A DNA stretch of 64,000 nt from Hetaerina americana (Eukaryota > Arthropoda > Insecta > Odonata > Calopterygidae): positions 91,021,552 through 91,085,551 of the forward strand of contig JAKTNV010000004.1 in assembly GCA_022747635.1 (NCBI GenBank), written 5' to 3'. The stretch's first letter is position 1. The number at the start of each line of letters is the position of its first letter. Shown one piece after another: positions 38,040-46,962 of this stretch. The notes beneath the pieces are model-generated. The model was not told the origin of the DNA, searched no databases, and saw only the letters and a list, made by a program, of their open reading frames with translations. Position numbers and translations under genes: made by a program.

Positions 38040-38082
38040 CACCCTGAAGACGATGGCAGAGTTAGCCGTCGAAACGTCGGTG
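38040..38082 (+). ncRNA. Hammerhead-ribozyme-like motif (right PLE-A arm)
   Basis: Order of parts: CACC (38040-38043), CTGAAGA (38044-38050), one extra C, GATGGC, 7-nt loop, GCCGTC (38065-38070), GAA (38071-38073), ACGT, C (38078), GGTG (38079-38082). This equals a type-I hammerhead with core CUGANGA...GAA, a 6-bp stem II (one G-U), a minimal 2-bp stem III (AC/GU), cleavage after C38078 and a 4-bp stem I. PLEs are known to carry such small-stem-III hammerheads. The extra unpaired C at the base of stem II is atypical, so self-cleavage is unproven. Confidence 0.6.
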
Positions 38083-38154
38083 CACACCACACTGACCCGG
38101 TGGGAAACCCGAGAGAACTTCCTGAATACAATACGCCGGGAAAAACTGAGATCC

Positions 38155-38157
<3 letters not shown>

Positions 38158-38220
<63 letters not shown>

Positions 38221-38300
38221 ATATATAATATATATATATATATAATGTATATATATAATATATATATATATATAATGTATAATAAATAATAATATAATAA
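38158..38300. repeat. (AT)n and related AT-only tandem repeat
   Basis: About 60 bases of pure AT are followed by longer-period copies containing TAATATATAATATATATATA and AATGTAT, then AATAATA-type repeats. Joins the right PLE-A arm to a partial SINE. Confidence 0.95.
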
Positions 38301-38302
38301 TA

Positions 38303-38482
38303 AAGTGATTTTTCGGGTACCAGGTCTTCCTGGGAAACCATAACCAGCACAGGAAAAGGAACTGGCCCCCCTACCCTGATGTGTGAATTTTCACACGCCG
38401 TATAGGGCTTAGTAGTGGGTGATCTCTACCTTCACCTACTAAACCGACCTTCGGGTTGATTACTGTGTTCATGGTTTTTTTA
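38303..38482 (+). repeat. SINE family S, 5'-truncated copy
   Basis: Matches the body and tail of the SINE at 39351-39516: GTGATTTTTCGGGT, CTTCCTGGGAAACCATA, AAAGGAACTGG, CCCTGATGTGTGAATTT, CGACCTTCGG and ATTACTGTG. The tRNA-like head is missing, as expected of a 5'-truncated retrotransposed copy. It ends in a T-rich string directly before the mariner at 38487. Confidence 0.8.
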
Positions 38483-38486
38483 TATA

Positions 38487-39239
38487 CGAGGGTCATCCGG
38501 AAAGTAGTACCCGTTCGTGAAATTAAGACACAAAAGTAAATATTAACAAACATAAAAAATTTTATTTGAAAGAGGATACTTTAAACTACTTCTCAACATA
38601 ATCTCCAAGCAAATTAAGGCATTTGTCATAACGTGTGACAAGTTTCTGTATTCCTGCTGCATAGTCCTTCGCCGCCAGCTCATTGAGATACGCGAGGGAC
38701 CCATCTTGCACAAATTTTTGCATAATGCAGATGGTGTTTAACAATTTCATGAACAATTGTTCGAGAAACATTGGGAAAATGCTCACAGATGTCATCAATT
38801 GTGACGCGCCGATCGTTCCTCACGAATTCGTCAACTGAGCTCACCAGTTGGTCTGTAATGACAGACGGTCTCTCCGAACGCTCATCGTCGTGTGTGTTCC
38901 CCCTCCCCATGTTGAAGTTGCGACACCACCGCCGAACAGACGACTCGTCCATTACATTGTCTCCATACACCTCCTTTAATTGGCGATGAATATCACATGG
39001 GCGAACGTTTCTTGCATTGAGGAATTTAATCACTGCCCTCACTTCACAACTGGCGGCGTTCTCAATTTTTTTAAACATTGTAAACAATCACAGAAACAAC
39101 ACAGGCAATGCTAGCGTCACGCAACTTGGCTCAGAGAAGGCAGACAAGCCACTGAAGCTATCTGACCTCGTCCAGCGGCTACTCGCGTCGTCAGCACTTC
39201 ATGCGGCACGAACGGGTACTACTTTCCGGATGACCCTCG
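38487..39239 (-). mobile_element. Internally deleted, non-autonomous mariner element
   Basis: A perfect 33-bp terminal inverted repeat (38487-38519 and 39207-39239, beginning CGAGGGTCATCCGG) is flanked by TA (38485-38486 and 39240-39241), the mariner target duplication. The 753-bp length is about 0.5 kb short of a usual mariner. Inside are only the N-terminal and extreme C-terminal transposase coding ends, on the minus strand. It could be moved only by a transposase supplied elsewhere. It lies exactly between two SINE S copies. Confidence 0.93.
38680..39087 (-). pseudogene. Mariner transposase, N-terminal DNA-binding part (deleted)
   Basis: The frame starts MFTMFKKIENAASCEVRAVI and continues with SSVRRWCRNF, GRGNTHDDERSERPS and VTIDDICEHF...SRTIVHEIVKHHLHYAKICARWVP. 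These are the paired helix-turn-helix domains and the WVP motif of mariner transposases. The frame stops about six residues after WVP because of the internal deletion. The whole DD34D catalytic domain is absent. The last 30 or so residues of the original protein (YLNELAAKDY, KLVTRYDKCLNL, GDYVEK) survive in another frame at 38589-38700. Confidence 0.9.
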
Positions 39240-39245
39240 TAATAT

Positions 39246-39520
39246 TGGGTCGCGATAGTCCAGGGGTAAAACGTTGGGCTACTGAGCGGAGGGCCCGGGT
39301 TCGATTTCCGGGCAAGAATTCACTGGGCACCTTCAGATCCACCCAGGCGTGTGATTTTTCGGGTGTCAGATCTTCCTGGGAAACCATATCCGGCACAGGG
39401 AAAGGAACTGGACCCCATACCCTGATGTGTGAATTTCACAAGCCGTCGGGCTTAGAACTGGGTAAACTCTACTACCACGTACCAACCCGACCTTCGGATT
39501 ACTGTGATGATGGTTAATAA
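39246..39520 (+). repeat. SINE family S, full-length-looking tRNA-derived copy
   Basis: The 5' head carries an A box TAGTCCAGGGG (39256-39266) and a B box GGTTCGATTTCC (39298-39309) with pol III spacing. A body of about 180 bp follows, shared with 38303-38482, and then a short tail ending in TTAATAAC. Confirmed as a repeat by the second copy in the window. The tRNA of origin cannot be fixed because the anticodon arm is diverged. Mobilised by a LINE in trans, partner unknown. Confidence 0.82.
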
Positions 39521-39539
39521 CATTAATTCTGTACTAAGT

Positions 39540-40640
39540 GATCCACCGGTTAAGGTTGGTTTTGGATGGATACAACTACATCAAAAATATCTCCTAGCAT
39601 ACCTCAACTCAACATCCTACTCCACAACAAGCCCATCTTCATCAATGTTTTTTCTTCCTCCCTTCATTCCGTCCATCTCTATCCTATTCCTGCCCCTTCC
39701 CCGCTTGTCTAACATTTTCCCCTATATTAAAGCCTTCAACATCCCACTGCCGATCAGTACGCCCTTCATCCATTTTTCCAGCCTCCTTATGATTTCTCCC
39801 AATAATCCCGTCTCCTCGCCCACAATACCTAGGAATTCATCATTTGTTTACCTTTCGGCCAAGTTAACCTTCTCCAGCCTTGTCTACACCTACATTTCAA
39901 ATGCCTCCAAATCTACGTCTATCCTCCTGCTTCAGTGACCATGTTTCCACGCCGTATATAACTACGCTCTACATCAAAGTTTGGACGAGCCATTTCTTAA
40001 CATCCTTACCCAATGTCCCTGTCATAAATTCCCTTCTGCTAGAGAAAGCCTCTTTGCCTAATGGAAAACTTCTCTGTACGTCCCTACTACTGAGACCATT
40101 TTGGTCCAAAACACTTCCAAGTTCCACGTAAACTGTTCCACCGGCACCGGTTTTTGCCCTCCTATTTTAATGATAACCTTAGCCTTTCTCTTTCTGAAAA
40201 ATTGCATAACCTTTTTTTATTCAAGTTGATTCTCATCTAATAAATATCGCACTGAGTTTATAATGGAATCATCAATGCTTGCAACCCCTTGGCTGACTGA
40301 CAAATTAGAGCTTATTCATCAGCAAACCTAACTGATTTTACGAGTTCCCCGCCAACTTTCATACCTATCTCCAGTTCTTCCCATAACTCTTCAATCATTT
40401 CCTCCACATTGAACAGCACCGGTGATAATGACCAACCCTGCCTTAAGTCTCTTCCTAATACTGACCATCCGAACTCTCCGTTCCTCACTCACACCAGAGC
40501 AGTCGGAGACATATGCTGGGTACGAAAGAGCAACCTGTCCCTCCAAATTATTCCTACTTTCTGAAATATACTCATTATTTTTCCCAATTCACTCTATCAA
40601 ACACTTTCCGAAATCTACCAAACTAGCAAATACGTCCTGA
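39540..40640 (-). mobile_element. LINE family A, 3' half with decayed RT (minus strand)
   Basis: On the minus strand, reading from 40640 down, there is an RT-like segment (DFGKVFDRVNWEK-like, then VRFADE in the place of FADD), then a YGVETWSL block typical of the region after the RT, then KRGRGRNRIEM near the end. The tail has CCAAAACCAACC, also seen at 22.9, 45.3 and 62.8 kb. Many stops and frameshifts: an old, dead copy, 5'-truncated at the (TA)n tract. This LINE type is common in arthropod genomes and encodes an APE endonuclease plus RT. Confidence 0.8.
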
Positions 40641-40648
40641 TTGTATTC

Positions 40649-40652
<4 letters not shown>

Positions 40653-40722
<70 letters not shown>
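40653..40722. repeat. (TA)n tract at PLE-B 3' end
   Basis: About 70 bases of pure alternating TA. It abuts the PLE-B 3' end on its right, the mirror of the arrangement at 36881. Confidence 0.97.
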
Positions 40723-40726
<4 letters not shown>

Positions 40727-40925
40727 TCCTCGAAACAGAACGCCCTTCGGCGACGCACAAATACATAAAAACATCGATTAAGATTTTTAAAACACAGAAA
40801 CCTGAAGAAAGGACACTCACACACTATGTAGTTTTGACGTTTCGACGGCACGACAGTCATTATCAGAATCTGATAGATACTGATAATGACAGCCATCATG
40901 AAAATAAAAAACATTTTTTAAGGTT
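40723..40925 (-). mobile_element. PLE-B 3' end (minus strand)
   Basis: Minus-strand reading contains CTGATAATGACTGTC, then GCCGTCGAAACGTC, as in PLE 3' regions, then about 100 bases to GTGCGTCGCCGAAGGG and (TA)n. The GAAACGTC box and upstream CTGATAA recall the hammerhead core of PLE-A, but the second core G is A and stem II is weak. Homologous over its last 75 bp to the left copy at 36810-36880. No coding part remains. Confidence 0.65.
40856..40890. repeat. 11-bp hairpin in PLE-B 3' region
   Basis: GTCATTATCAG (40856-40866) and CTGATAATGAC (40880-40890) are exact inverted copies around a 13-nt loop. It overlaps the hammerhead-like core and would compete with it. Confidence 0.8.
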
Positions 40926-40989
40926 ACCATTAGAGAAATTTCTTTCCTCTTTTAAAAAATCAAATATATTTTTAATGCACATATTTTCC

Positions 40990-41155
40990 GCGAAACTTTA
41001 AAGGAATGGATTTGTTCATATCGGTGTGGAATCAATCGACAAGAAATCACTGTCACTATTGTGCACCGTCTCTGCTTGGATGAGCATGTCACTAATCTCA
41101 CCGCTCGCGAAGGGGTGGGGGAGAGGGGAAGCCGCGAAAGGAGGAGGAGGGCAAG
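40990..41155 (-). repeat. Right copy of inverted duplication (host-like part)
   Basis: Reverse complement matches 36690-36805, with small gaps and roughly one in five bases changed: CTTCGCGAGCGGTGAGATTAG, TCATCCAAGCAG and TTCTTGTCGATTGATTCC. It merges into the G-rich island on its right. The interval 40926-41023 has no counterpart in the left copy. Confidence 0.75.
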
Positions 41156-41560
41156 GCGTGGAGAGGGAGCGAGTCTAATAAACGTCGAGGGAAAACGGAG
41201 AGATTAAAGAGAGGAGGCGAGATCAAATGAAGAACAGAAACGATTAAGTCTTATACGTTCGAGGCGCTAATCAAGGGGTTTGTTGGGCTTAGAGGCGTGC
41301 ACTTTGGGGGCAGGGCGAGGGGGATGGGGATTTTGGTTGGAGGCGGTGAGGGCCAGAACCCTTGTCGGAAGGGAAGAGGTCGTAAAAGATCAGGAAATAG
41401 AGGGGAGCGGAGGAGGAGAGTGTGAGGGGGAGAGGGAACTGGGGGGAGGAGGGGAAGAACCCAGGGCAATCAGGTGGTGGGGTGAGGTGCTGGCGCCAAG
41501 AGGTTTTCGCGATGCAGGACAGGGCGTGAAGTATGGATGGTAAGGGGTGAGAAGAGGATT
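41090..41560. other. G-rich island with G4 motif
   Basis: Purine-rich plus strand throughout. A G4 pattern lies at 41306-41329 (four G runs of 3-5). The left edge is the duplicated host-like sequence. Overlapping frames (87 codons plus, 69 and 72 minus) lack domains. Confidence 0.55.
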
Positions 41561-41564
41561 GCCA

Positions 41565-42425
41565 GGGGTTTGAAACTGAGTCTTAAGAAATCGGAGCAAA
41601 GAGATCCCTTCCTCTATGAAGGAACAAAGGACCTCTTAGCAGAAAAAAATGCGTGATCGTAATGGGAAAAACGAAGTCAATTGGATTCAGATCAAAAATT
41701 CTTGATAGCCAGTACATAAGAGTAATGAAAATATTCTTTATGAGCGAATGATATCTATGTTCCCATGGAATGCTTAATGTGTGTGTCCGCTTTAGACTGT
41801 CATAAGCAACAGTTACAGATTTGTAAATGGTCTCTTAGTATTGTAAAACGTTTGTGCGATTTTTACGATTTCCGATGCCTTTTGGTATAGCTACTATAAT
41901 TTGAACGAAATGAATTTTAAACTGAAGTATTTAGGAATTATTTCCATTTGATTCATACGCATCCAAATTTTTAATGTTCGTTCAAAAACTGTCAAAAATA
42001 TAAGTTGATCTCTGAAAGTGGACAAAAATAATATTTAAATGTAGAACTTTAGAATAACCAAACACCTCCAAATTCCTCCATCCATTACAGATAGAGTGAG
42101 AAGAACTGGAACTTAAATGAAAATTAGCTTTCAATTCTACTCAAAAATCCTACTCAGTTCCCCAATGCTCATAATTTCAACTCTTTTTCTAGGAAGTAAT
42201 TAGGTAACACCAGCAAGGCATTTAATGAGGCAAAATATTCTGAATGGCAACCACACTGCTCATTAATTGAAAAAAGGAGTAATAGAGAATAAACTGACGT
42301 TTCATCCATTAAATTGTGAGGAAAAATGAATTTGTTTGTCTCCAATCATAAGGCATAAGAAGAGGTTAGAGATTTCGGCCAATAATAAGAAGTCACAGGC
42401 CTCACATGCACTTCAATTTCTTGAG
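41565..42425. other. AT-rich stretch, nothing recognised
   Basis: No supportable feature. Confidence 0.55.
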
Positions 42426-42429
42426 ATGT

Positions 42430-42730
42430 TTTGTGACGGTGTCGCGGTTGCGGAACGAGAGAGAGGTCGCCGCGCGCGGGGCAGGGGGACCGAGATCGAT
42501 GCCATGAGCCCGCCGCCCTTGGAATAAGAGAGCCTGAAGTCGCAACTGTCGGTAACTCGTTGCCTGGGTTCTTTCTTCGACAGAACAAGCACTCTCTTCG
42601 GTCATGGATTAGAGAACTTGGAGGGGGAGGGCGTGGCCGACAGCGGGTGCCCCTCGAACCCTCTCTCATGGCTGCGGCCACAACTTGGCCGGCTTCGCAA
42701 TTGGCGCATTGCCTGAAGAGGAGTAAACAC
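42430..42730. other. Small GC-rich, CpG-containing island
   Basis: GC-rich with CGCGCGCGG near 42471. A 111-codon minus frame (42346-42681) and a plus frame overlap without domains. Confidence 0.5.
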
Positions 42731-42734
42731 TAGA

Positions 42735-45055
42735 CATCTTCAATTGTACAATACTCTTACAACGAACAGATTTTAACGTACCTTAATAAGTTTATTTTGG
42801 AAAAAGGCACACAATGTTGAGGAGTTGTTTAAATTATGTTCATCTCTAGTAAGCGTTTCTTTTTCAGCTTTCATCAAGTTCGCAAATGATACGGACGTAC
42901 CACGCAAATTTCATGAATCGAAATCTATTAAATGTTGAGCACACATACTAGAAACCAGTTTAATTAATTGACGGCAATTTCCATGTTGTAGAAATTCCAA
43001 TTAATCGCTCGCCCATTTCTTTAAAGCGAACTTTTTGTCAGGAATCGAAGTGAGATGGAAAACACCATCTTAAACGACACCAATGTCATATTCACCAATG
43101 GATGCCATGATTATGTCTTTCATTTGATTTATATGAAATACTGATGCTTTTATACTAACTTTTGAAAGAAAGAGCTCTCCCTATTGGGCGAAAATTAAGT
43201 TGTCATAAATCGAATATTTCAGGCCAAATTCGTGAGCATGTGTCTTCCTCAGCTGCTAAGAAGCATAATATAATTTTTTCTATTATAAATATTTATAAAG
43301 AATTTAAATTAAAGAATTTTTTATCTCTCTGGTACTATTTCTCTCCTTCCTCTTCCATTTCTGCTACTCAGTCCTATCTTATCATCGATATAACCTTTCT
43401 ATTCCACGGCCGTATTCATTTGGATTTCAAGCCAGTTTGATGGAGACTTATTGAGTTACACCTCTGAAAACTTGACTACTGAGTTACACACGAAATAACT
43501 CACAATTTATGTGGCTCACGTATGTTAAATTATCAGGGCTCCATAGCAGGAAGCTGTTTAAATGTTCTCAATAATTCAGCATAAAAGAAAGGAGGGACAT
43601 TACCGAGCAACGTATGGGATTAGCATTGACATATTCATGCGCATGCGCACATCTTGTCAAGCGTCGAGATTTAACTGAGGTTTGAATTCAATGGGAAACA
43701 ATACACGAATCCAAGTAAACGATTGGTCAGGATTATACTCACAATTGCACTGTCGTAATTTATCAATTTGTCCTCCGAGTGAATTGCTAAAAATATGCGA
43801 AAACAATGATATTAATTTGATCCCGTGCTTAATTAATCACTCCTCGTGATCGATAATCTTGGAATTACCGGCAGATGGAGTCGGATCTACCGTGCCCATC
43901 GTGGTCATAAAATTATAATTAAATAGTGAATCAAATTTTGATGCATTACCACACGAGGCAAGATTGAAAGAGGATTTAGGAAGAGATATTCCAAAGGGAT
44001 CACATTAATTAAGCCTTATTGTCAGTGCACGATTTTTAATCTGAAATTAAAAATGGACATTCAAATTGATCGTCGCCATTAAACGCAAATATTAACTGGT
44101 ATTTTAAACCGGGGAGTACAAACCAATGAGCGACGATATCAGGCCGCACCAACAAATTATGGCGAGAAAAAAGCAGAGACACCTGGACAGTATTATTCAT
44201 GCGATACTACTAATTCTAATAGACATAAATTATCGGAAAAATGAAAACAACGCAACCTGGTTTCGTCGAAATTATTGAGATTTTTATTTGGAATTCTACT
44301 CGCAATGAGAAAGAATGATAACGCTTGTTTTTATATGCGTTAATAACTACTTTTATCAATTTCTCCCCACTCCGTTCCATAACCACTCACTTCTTTCTAA
44401 AACCTATTTTATTGATTTCCTACACATGGGTCCACACAGAGAGCATAATCACCCATAAAGTAATTCCTATTTAGGTTTACATTAATTGGACAAAACAACA
44501 AATTTTATTTCATTGATTTAAGACTATTTATTTGACAATAATATGTAATTTGTACATTTATTTAACTGAAAAACGGTACCTATCATTAAATATTCCGAGA
44601 GCGATAAATTAACTTAAATTAATCTCTTAATTCTATTCCTAAAATCAAGGATTTCTAATATTTGAGTGATTTTTCGATGAAATGAAACCTTCGTCCAATG
44701 AGAAACTTGCTAGCTTAACAAGTTTGAGACCGTATAATTAAACTGTGGGATAGGATTTTGGGCGGAGCAAAATCAGACATTTGACCTCGACAGACTAACG
44801 TAATGTTTCATTTGGCATAGTGAAAATTCCAAATACGCCTACAAGTATCAGATGGCATGTTAGCACTTCCAAGTTTCCTTGCAATGCCTATAATGTGAAG
44901 GGGAATCAGAGCTGAATCCATCGCCACTCGAATCGTCGACACGTAGGGATTGAATTTGAACGAATGACTGTCGCCGCGAAGAAGCGATTACCCGCTCTAG
45001 TCGTCGACACGAAAAGCCACGGACTCCAGAGTCAGCCACCCACAAAATCAAACCT
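42735..45055. other. AT-rich stretch, nothing recognised
   Basis: The longest plain stretch of the window. TCGTCGACACG occurs twice (about 44934 and 45001) just before a small G-rich patch at 45080-45140. No repeat family or gene seen. Confidence 0.55.
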
Positions 45056-45314
45056 TTTCCAATCACCTCGCCCTCCTACCGTCCTTCCACCTACAGGGAG
45101 GGTGGGTAGATGAAAGGAGGGTGGGACGGAAGAAGAGTACTAGATTAGTGTTCAGGAGGGTTAAGGAACGCTTCCAAGGCTTCCAAGTGTCGATATAAAA
45201 ACGTCGAAAACTAAGATTGTGAAATAAAAAGAAGGCCAATACTTAAATGGAAATGCGAGGATTGAATCCTCCTCAACTCGAGGATGAAAATAGCAGATTA
45301 CTAGGTAATAATTA

Positions 45315-45945
45315 GTTTATGTACTGGTTTAGGTAGCTTTTGGATGGCACAACTATACAATAAATATTTTATTTCTCCTAAAAAACACAACCCAACATCC
45401 TACTCTACAACAAGTCCCTCTTCATCTATGCGTACTTCCTTCCTCGCTTTGTCCCAACCAACATCCCTATCCTATTCCTACCCTTAACTGATTTGCCTAA
45501 CATTCTCCCCTCTATCACAGTCTTCAACATCCCACTGCCGATCAATATGCCCTTCATTCATTTTTCATGTCTTTTAATGATCTCTCCCAACAATCCCTTC
45601 TCCTTGCCCACCATACCTAACACTTCCTCATTGTTTTCCTTTCGATCCATTTCAACTTCTCCATCCTTCTCCAAACTCACGTTTCAAAAGCCTCCAATCT
45701 ACGTCCATCTTCCTACTTCAGTGCCATGTTTCCGCGCCGTACATATTTACGCTCCATATAAAAGTGCGTTGTAGCCATTGGCCATTTCTGAACATTTTTG
45801 CTCAGCGTCCCTGTCATAAATTCCCTCATTTTTGTGAAATCCTCTTAGACTAGTGCAATACTTCTCCCTACGCCCGTAATACTTTGAATATTTTGGTCCA
45901 AAACGCTGGAATGCATGAGCGCTAAATTGTGATTAGAGGCCACAT
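45315..45945 (-). mobile_element. LINE family A, 3' end (minus strand)
   Basis: Close relative of 39553-40120: shared plus-strand words include CAACATCCTACTC, TCTAACATTYTCCCCT-like text, CAACATCCCACTGCCGATCA and CCCTGTCATAAATTCCCT. It covers the region after the RT and the terminal motif near 45330. It lies directly downstream, in element order, of the endonuclease segment at 45960-46640. Confidence 0.78.
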
Positions 45946-45959
45946 TCGCGCCCGGGAAA

Positions 45960-46640
45960 CTTTACGTATTGGATCACATTGTTCCTAATTACGTGCCTAA
46001 ATATAATATAATCTGATACCTTTCTGAACCTCATAGAAATTTGCATGGATAACTACGCCTCCCTGTGTTGTCTAAACCAAGTGTTTGTGATGACTATCTC
46101 CTGACTCATGCAGAATACAATTGCTTTTTGCCCGCGGTCATTTCTAGTGCCTAAACCGTAGTCCACAATCTCACCATCTCTTCCTTCGCCTACCGTCGAT
46201 ATATCCATATACCATACATATATTCCATCAACTTCTTCCTCCTTATGATTGCTTGGTAGCATGTATACCTGTACAATGACCTTCGATGATATTCGTCGGT
46301 TCTGTTTTTATATCTACTAGTAATATTTTATCCGTACTTGCTCCATGCTAACCACGTTTCTTCCTACCTTATTACACAATATTAACACAACCCCTCGTTG
46401 GCTCTGGTCCCCTCCACTGTATTTCAATCTTTAACTATCACTCCAGGAATTACCGTTATCCTTCCATCTCACCTTGCATAGACCTGAAATATTAATATTT
46501 CCTCTTTCCATCTCTTGCTCTATATTGTCTAATTTTCTTGTCCTCAACGTGATCGTAATAATCCAAGTTTCTATTCTCATTCGGTCTACTTTTTCTTCTG
46601 CGTTTTCAGTTCTGCTGCTGTCGATTTTAAAAATATAAAA
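45960..46640 (-). mobile_element. LINE family A, APE-type endonuclease segment (minus strand)
   Basis: Minus-strand frames, broken several times, read in order: RKLDNIEQEMERGNINISGLCKVRW, YSGGDQSQRGVV, HKEEEVDGIY, VGEGRDGEIV, YGLGTRNDRGQ, and VITNTWFRQHRE (the last four in one open frame, 46053-46262). These are the blocks of the apurinic-type endonuclease of this LINE class, which nicks DNA to prime reverse transcription. The RT that should follow is missing, as the 3' end at 45315-45945 comes straight after. So this is one copy with a large internal deletion, or two adjacent copies. Confidence 0.82.
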
Positions 46641-46886
46641 AAATAATAATTAAAAACTTTTATTTTCGTATTATCTAGAATTTTTTCAAAACGATATAAT
46701 CTTGGGCTTGGCTTAAAAAGAGGATTTTATACATGCGTACAAGAAGGCTAAAAAGATAAATATTTTCCTAAACTACGAGATAAATAAACTGCCGTGTAAG
46801 GTATTTTTTGGCATGCGTACTTTTAAACCATTCAGAAATCTTCATTTTACATGGGTATTTCAATAAATTACACTATTATTCTATTT

Positions 46887-46962
46887 TCATATATATATAT
46901 ATATGTATATGTGTGTGTGTGTGTATTTTTGTGTGTGTTTATGTATGTGTGCATATCTATCA
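46887..46962. repeat. Compound (AT)n/(GT)n microsatellite
   Basis: AT (46889-46906), then GT repeats with interruptions to about 46955. Confidence 0.93.

Larger units (their letters stand above)
37561..38125 (+). mobile_element. Penelope-like element 3' end, right arm of inverted repeat
   Basis: Mirror of 36951-37515. The similarity to the left arm stops at CTTCCTGAATA. This arm then continues for about 30 more bases (ACGCCGGGAAAAACTG region) before (AT)n, so it carries a slightly longer 3' end. Structure in order: endonuclease domain (37597-37992), 3' region, hammerhead-like motif (38040-38082). Confidence 0.85.

Noticed and set aside
36951..38125. Long terminal repeat retrotransposon
   Set aside because: The repeats are inverted, not direct, and carry an endonuclease typical of Penelope elements, not integrase or protease.
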